Notes under the pieces: generated by a model | What the model was told of the DNA's origin: nothing | Databases searched by the model: none | What the model saw: only the letters and a program-made list of their open reading frames with translations | In this document: piece by piece, positions 59,213-64,000 of the stretch | Numbering within the stretch: position 1 is the first letter of the stretch | Layout: the number at the start of each line of letters is the position of its first letter | Made by a program: the position numbers and the translations under genes | Assembly: GCA_018806985.1 (NCBI GenBank) | Contig: JADANN010000004.1 | Coordinates: 558,001 to 622,000 of the forward strand | From: Angiostrongylus vasorum | Taxonomy: Eukaryota > Nematoda > Chromadorea > Rhabditida > Metastrongylidae | Direction of reading: 5' to 3' | DNA length: 64,000 nt

Positions 59213-60093
59213 AAACAGTGAAAATGCACACTGCTAGAACAGCTATCTCTGTGCTCAGAAAAAGTGAACTTAAAGAGGAATCGCGCCACTTGGCTCGGCA
59301 AATAGCCATCTCCAGTGGCTATGAACTAGTAACCCCACGAGATAAGTTTAGAAGGGGAGTAAATCCCAAAATGGCTTGCCCTAAAGAAAATCCCGTTTAT
59401 GTTGCCCTTTATTAGCATCGAAGTAAGTGTAGGTATAGAACGATGCTTAGGAATGGCACGTCTAAAGGAATCGGTAGCGATAGTTGAAATATCGCCCGAT
59501 GTTCCTTGTGGTCAGTTTGTTCGTAACCGTCTTTTTTGAATGAAACACGGAATTGCATGATGACAGGAATGGTGACTGCATGAGTTCAGTCAGGTACGAT
59601 ATAACTGGTCTCTTGTAATACTTGTGGAGATGAACATATTGGCGAAAGCAGCAGACCTTTAGAAGGCACCCCGCAGGAGACACATAAGATACAAAAAGCA
59701 TAGCTGAGACTACTCTGATATAAAAGTCACTCTCGTTGCACGGGATGCCCAAACAGCAGCCATCAGACTTCTTGAGGCGTTTTGTATAAATGCCAAGAAT
59801 CCGAGAATGAATAGCAGGGAGGAATGCCCAGAGATCACACGCGATCTCACCCTGTACCTTCGTATCGATTCCTGATGTTGGGTGGTGCAGTCATCAACCA
59901 TATGCGACTCTAATCAACGGCTCTCCTTACTTAAAGGCACGTGAAAACGGTGGGTTTTTTCGATAAGCTGTTGATCATGTGATTACCATATAAATTTTCG
60001 TCTATCTGTGTGTGTTATTAAGGCGTTTGGCCTAGGAAGTTACGTACCAGTGTACCCTTCGAGGCTCTGAAGAAGGCGATACTGCCGAAATGT
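59213..60093 (+). mobile_element. Penelope-like element fossil P4, 3' part with hammerhead-like core
   Basis: Begins in the RT C-terminal region (RTAISVLRKSELKEESRHLA), continues with a GIY-YIG remnant (CNTCGDEHIGESSRPL at about 59610-59665) and a C-terminal block (KTVLEAFCINAKNPRMNSRE type, near 59760-59825). It ends with CTGAAGA (60067-60073), a GGCG-ATAC-TGCC hairpin and GAAA (60087-60090), then TGTC. A long (GT)n array starts within 15 bp. Confidence 0.75.
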
Positions 60094-60103
60094 CAACTAC
60101 TGT

Positions 60104-60147
<44 letters not shown>

Positions 60148-60158
60148 TGTGTATGTGT

Positions 60159-60203
<45 letters not shown>

Positions 60204-60230
60204 TGTATGTGTGTGTGTATGTGTGTGTAT

Positions 60231-60275
<45 letters not shown>

Positions 60276-60281
60276 TGTGTG
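60104..60281 (+). repeat. (GT)n microsatellite with interspersed GTAT
   Basis: About 180 bp of GT repeats broken by single A changes. All open reading in it is artefactual. Confidence 0.97.
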
Positions 60282-60299
60282 TTCTGTTGGAAGGTGAAC

Positions 60300-61087
60300 G
60301 TACGCTGTATAGCAACCTCACGACTGCTCAGAAAGAAAGTGACGCATTTATAACCCAGTGCTGACGTTAATAGAAAGTAGATCCTAGGAATTGCCCATTT
60401 AATCAGCGCGGGACTGTTGGTCTCGAGTAGGAGTAAGAGCGTGCGCTGTTTTGCTCGTAAAGCATTCTATTTAATGCCATCCGGAGACTAACAGAGACTT
60501 CCACAGGTAGTGACGTTCGTGACTGCACACATTCCAACACATTGTGTTGGTGATGCTTTTTACTGAGGCGAGTAATGAGTCCATTAAGACTGTTTGATGG
60601 CCGTTTTCACACTCGAAGGTGGTTTTGGCTCACCACGGGTCCTCACATAATTCTATTGTTGTCATAAATACGAAAGAGAAGGCGGACAGCTGTCTTCATT
60701 GTGAACAGGTGTCAAGAAAAGCACAGGCCCCCCGAAGGATTGCTCATCGCTGTGTCCTAAATGGGATTTGCCCCATATAACATCACAAGGCCATTTCAAA
60801 AATGATTTTCTACAAATTAATCCACGCCTGTTACCATGTTTTTCTGGATAGAATTAGGACAATTAAGGGAGTTAAAATTAGAGAAGCAGCAGTGAGACGT
60901 TTGTGAAAAATCAATTATTAAACTGTTTTTTTTCAAGATTCCTTCATGTCGTTACCATGAACTTATCCATGACGAATGCGATTTTCCTGTTAATGCCATC
61001 TTGCCGTAGATCCTGGCCTATTTAAACCAGATCAATCACATTTTTCTAAAATGACTACGCCACAATTACCTGTTGCATGTATAAAGC
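60300..61087. other. Unassigned sequence
   Basis: No exon or repeat recognised. Confidence 0.35.
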
Positions 61088-61378
61088 ATGTGCGCGTGTG
61101 GCGCAGTGATCGGAGGAGCTATGCAACACACACATAGGATCGATCCCCTCGCACTTGTGGCTCACCAAACCTTCCATCCTTCCGGGGTCGGCGAATTGGT
61201 AGCAGACTTATCTGGGAAGATAGCAGCACTGATTCGATACATCGGAAGGTCATCACAAGTCATTGTAAAGGTCAGATATGCATTTAATCACCTCCAAACG
61301 ATGCTTAATGAAGCCGAATACATGGCGCATCCCTCAGAAATTCATGAACGTCGAGAGCTTTCTCCTTTATCCTTTATG
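61088..61378 (+). repeat. SINE-A copy 8, with tail
   Basis: Nearly complete: GCGCGTGTGGCGCAGTGATC (A-box type), TAGGATCGATCCCC (B-box type), GGGGTCGGCGAATTGGTAGC, AAGTCATTGTAAAGGTCAG, AACGATGCTTAATGAAG and CTCCTTTATCCTTTAT. Confidence 0.9.
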
Positions 61379-61399
61379 TGCAAAGCATAGTAGCAGCGC

Positions 61400-61860
61400 A
61401 TACAGGGTGGACCGAAGTCGGAATGAACCATTTTAATGAGGTCCTCCTAACCTTCTTCCAAATCCATATTTTATAACTCAATACATGATTTGTTATGAAA
61501 AAGTAAAGTGGTTTACAAAATGGTACGGTGATGTGCCGCGAGCTAATCTAGGACTATTCAGTGCATAAACATGCGTTGATGCGTCCCAGCGATACTTATC
61601 ACGCTGCAGCGCTAATTGCGTGCGCCAACGCTAGCAGTGGCAGATCGTTGAAGGCGATAGCGTTGATGTTGTGCCGAAGGTGAGACGGGAAAAGTTCATC
61701 TGGGGTTTGCCATCGTTTCCCGTCGCATCTTTGCACAGATGCACCATTCAAACCATCAATTGATTTCCGAGTTGCAGGTCTTTCTGTGGACCATTCCATT
61801 TCCGCCAGATTGCTATACGCCATTTACCAACAAAAAATTAAACGACAATGTCATTTCCTA
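61400..61860. other. Possible DNA-transposon end and minus-strand ORF
   Basis: ACAGGGTGGACCGAAGTCGG at 61403 resembles Tc1/mariner inverted-repeat ends, but no partner terminus was found. 61823-61599 on minus is an ATG-started 74-codon frame (MAYSNLAEMEWSTERPATRK, ending LALAHAISAAA), not recognised. Confidence 0.3.
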
Positions 61861-61869
61861 TAGGTGTCG

Positions 61870-64000
61870 TTGTGAAGAAGATGGCTGAAGTCGCAAAGTA
61901 GACTTCATTCCTAACAAAGTCCTTGCATGAGATATTCCAGGGTTTATTTTGCATGCTATTGTATATCTGCACTACGCCGTTCAAGTAAAAGGAACTAAGG
62001 AGATCATTAAGAAATATTCTCCGTAATAAAAATAAAATAGAATGAAATAAAATAGAATAAGATTCCTTCTACACTTTCAAGCAGATCAATATTGATTTGT
62101 TTCGGCCATTAGAGCTTCTGATTGGTATTAATGTTTCCAGCAGCACCACTAATGCTATCGGCTGGGGTTTTTGCGATTCGCGCCAATGTTTTCGGGCACC
62201 TGGCTATCGAACCACCGATGGTATTTGAAATGCCGACACAACCACCTGCTTGCTTGCTGCCAGTTGCAAACCGTCTCGCACCACTCTCATTGCAGTTTCT
62301 GATTAGAGGCTAAGGCTAAACCATCTTTGTTCACTCAAGCTTATTGTCTTCTGCTCATATGAGTTAACTACTGTCTGTGTGTTGCTGTGAAATAACCGCT
62401 AAATGAAGTAAGTCACCTAACTCAAGCAAACCATTTCTTTTGCTATTTATGACTCCCAGTCAAATATAGGTTCTGTCAAGCACACTCGTAGTTTAATTAC
62501 AGTTGTAAATTTTACGTTGTTATAGAAATTCAGACACAAACGACCCTTTGTCGGCGGATACTCCTGATTGTGGAGTGGCGTGCTCTGCGCAGTGTCCATC
62601 TACTTCCGACCGTGAAAAGTTTGTCGACGAGATGAATGGGCCGTCTTGTTGTCCTCCGTCTCTCGTTGATCGTCTTGCTTTCACCACCACCTGCTTTTGA
62701 TTTCCTGGAGAAACTTCCTTTGTGCATCTCGTAGTTCCCCTGCCGCGCGCTTAGAAGCGTGTGAATTTTTCTGTTGCACACGTCAATTTCGCTCACTACG
62801 CACAACCTCGCTCCTCTTGCGAACTTTCGCTGATCGCCGAGTTTCGCTCCCTGTTTGGAAGACGTTCAACTGCGATGATTGTGTTCGACGTTGGCCATAT
62901 CTCCTCTATATGTCTGATTTCGCCTTTTTTTTTATTTTTTTTCGTTCCATCTCATCGAGTTGTTCCTTGTTTTCGTAACACAAAGAAAGATCCGGAACAA
63001 ACAGTTCTAGCAAAAAACGTTCTGTCAAGGAGTTTTTTTGCAGTGTTCTAATGAAATTTGTTCTGTTCCAAATTATTTTATCTGCCCAAACTCAAGGCTC
63101 AGGGTTGATTCCTATAGCGATCTTATCCCTTCTCGCGCTACACATCCTCACTTTGTTGCACTAAGTTTCGTTTCTTTTCCAACAGCATTAGAATTCGCAC
63201 CTTAGCGGTCGCCATTTTTTAAGGCGCACTTTTATTTTTGTTAGTTAATTTCTGAACTCAAACATGCCCAAAACAAAGCACCAAATGAAAGATAGCCGCG
63301 ATCACCACCTCACTCGGTTTCACTCTATCAGCTGAACGTATAAGACCCACAGTCTGTAGTGGTTTTGAGACCTGGTTAGGCTGCATAAGTGGTCCCTACT
63401 GGCACAGAACACGCTGTCGGCGTGGGTAAGGTTAGAGTGGATAATGTGATCTACCTGGCACATCGCCTCATTAGTGTCCGTCTCGTGTCCGTGTCGGATG
63501 TCTCCGGCCACGACGCGCTCTATTGCAGCTCATCCAATTACTTAACGTAGATAACGCTGCGCGACGGCTCCGCCCAGCACAGCGTCGACAGCACCGTTCT
63601 CGCGACGTCGGCACGGTCGCCAGCCCAACTACTATCCCTCGTGAACAGGTGTACGGTATGGGTGTCGTCCACCAGCCGAGGCAACGTCGGCCACTCAACT
63701 CTGTCTCTTCCACGTTCCCAGCAGGCTGCTTACATTCTGATACTCGCCACTTCTTTCGGTTCCTTCACGACAAGATTTTGTGATGGCTTTAAGACAAATA
63801 TTTGGAAATTTCTCATCTCGGTGTTGAGTAGAACTAGCAGTTGTTAGGTTTCCTTCTTCTCCTTTCACCTACAACTATTCGAAACTAATTGCTTCTAAAC
63901 TTTTTTTGGCCTTTGTTTCCCAAAAAAAATGTGTGAAGTGTTTTTTTCGAGGAGTTTCGTTTTATACGTGCTTTCATTTCTTCCGCAACTCTCACTCATT
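61870..64000. other. Unassigned sequence to window end
   Basis: ORF fragments at 62122-62313 (plus, Ala/Pro-rich), 62530-62978 (both strands open) and 63471-63847 (both strands open, GC-richer) lack splice or family support. An AAAATAGAAT-type run lies at 62030-62060. Confidence 0.35.

Noticed and set aside
60090..60364. Long Cys/Val or His/Thr repeat proteins
   Set aside because: All are readings of the (GT)n microsatellite.

Overview
The window looks like a gene-poor, transposon-rich stretch of a clade V (strongylid/rhabditid) nematode genome. The evidence is spliced genes with short introns and TTTCAG/TTTTAG-type acceptors, a p120/delta-catenin (JAC-1 type) gene, a SERF/MOAG-4 pseudogene, a 22-nt sequence one base away from nematode SL1, and RTE and Penelope-like retroelements. 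I saw no rRNA gene, intact tRNA gene or CRISPR array.

Layout. 1.3-3.6 kb (minus): a seven-exon gene for a two-module protein built on a YVALWY...GR.WN..G repeat, well spliced but with three +1 breaks at short base runs. 3.9-6.6 kb (plus): the 3' half of a p120-catenin gene ending in the PDZ ligand DSWV; its upstream exons must lie left of the window, so the minus gene seems nested in its intron. 7.9-12 kb: two head-to-head Penelope-like (PLE) fossils and a 5'-truncated RTE. 14-16 kb: repeats, a purine-poor block and the SL1-like sequence. 16.3-16.8 kb: a small two-exon gene. 19.4-41.6 kb (plus): a 22-kb ankyrin-repeat gene of about 16 exons, pieced together from matching splice phases. Its introns hold most of the repeats: tRNA-derived SINEs, RTE, PLE, a SERF pseudogene, and a duplicated exon unit with an inverted third copy between the duplicates. 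43-56 kb: isolated exons of at least one plus-strand gene (last exon ends 53722) and some minus-strand exons that I could only partly connect. 56-64 kb: mostly unassigned sequence, one PLE 3' end with a hammerhead-like core next to a long (GT)n array, and one full-length SINE.

Repeats. Family SINE-A (about 280 bp; tRNA-like A and B boxes; TTTATCC tail) has seven near-full copies plus fragments. Family SINE-B (about 300-350 bp, also tRNA-headed) has four copies plus a head fragment. A third family (R3, about 380 bp) has three copies. RTE 3' ends carry a TACAGGTGA tandem. PLE ends carry degenerate hammerhead-ribozyme cores and sit beside simple repeats.

The sequence does not show a functional link between the genes. 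What stands out is genome dynamics: exon duplication, retroposition, ribozyme-bearing retroelement ends inside or beside exons, and genes with one or a few breaks that could be decay or assembly error.
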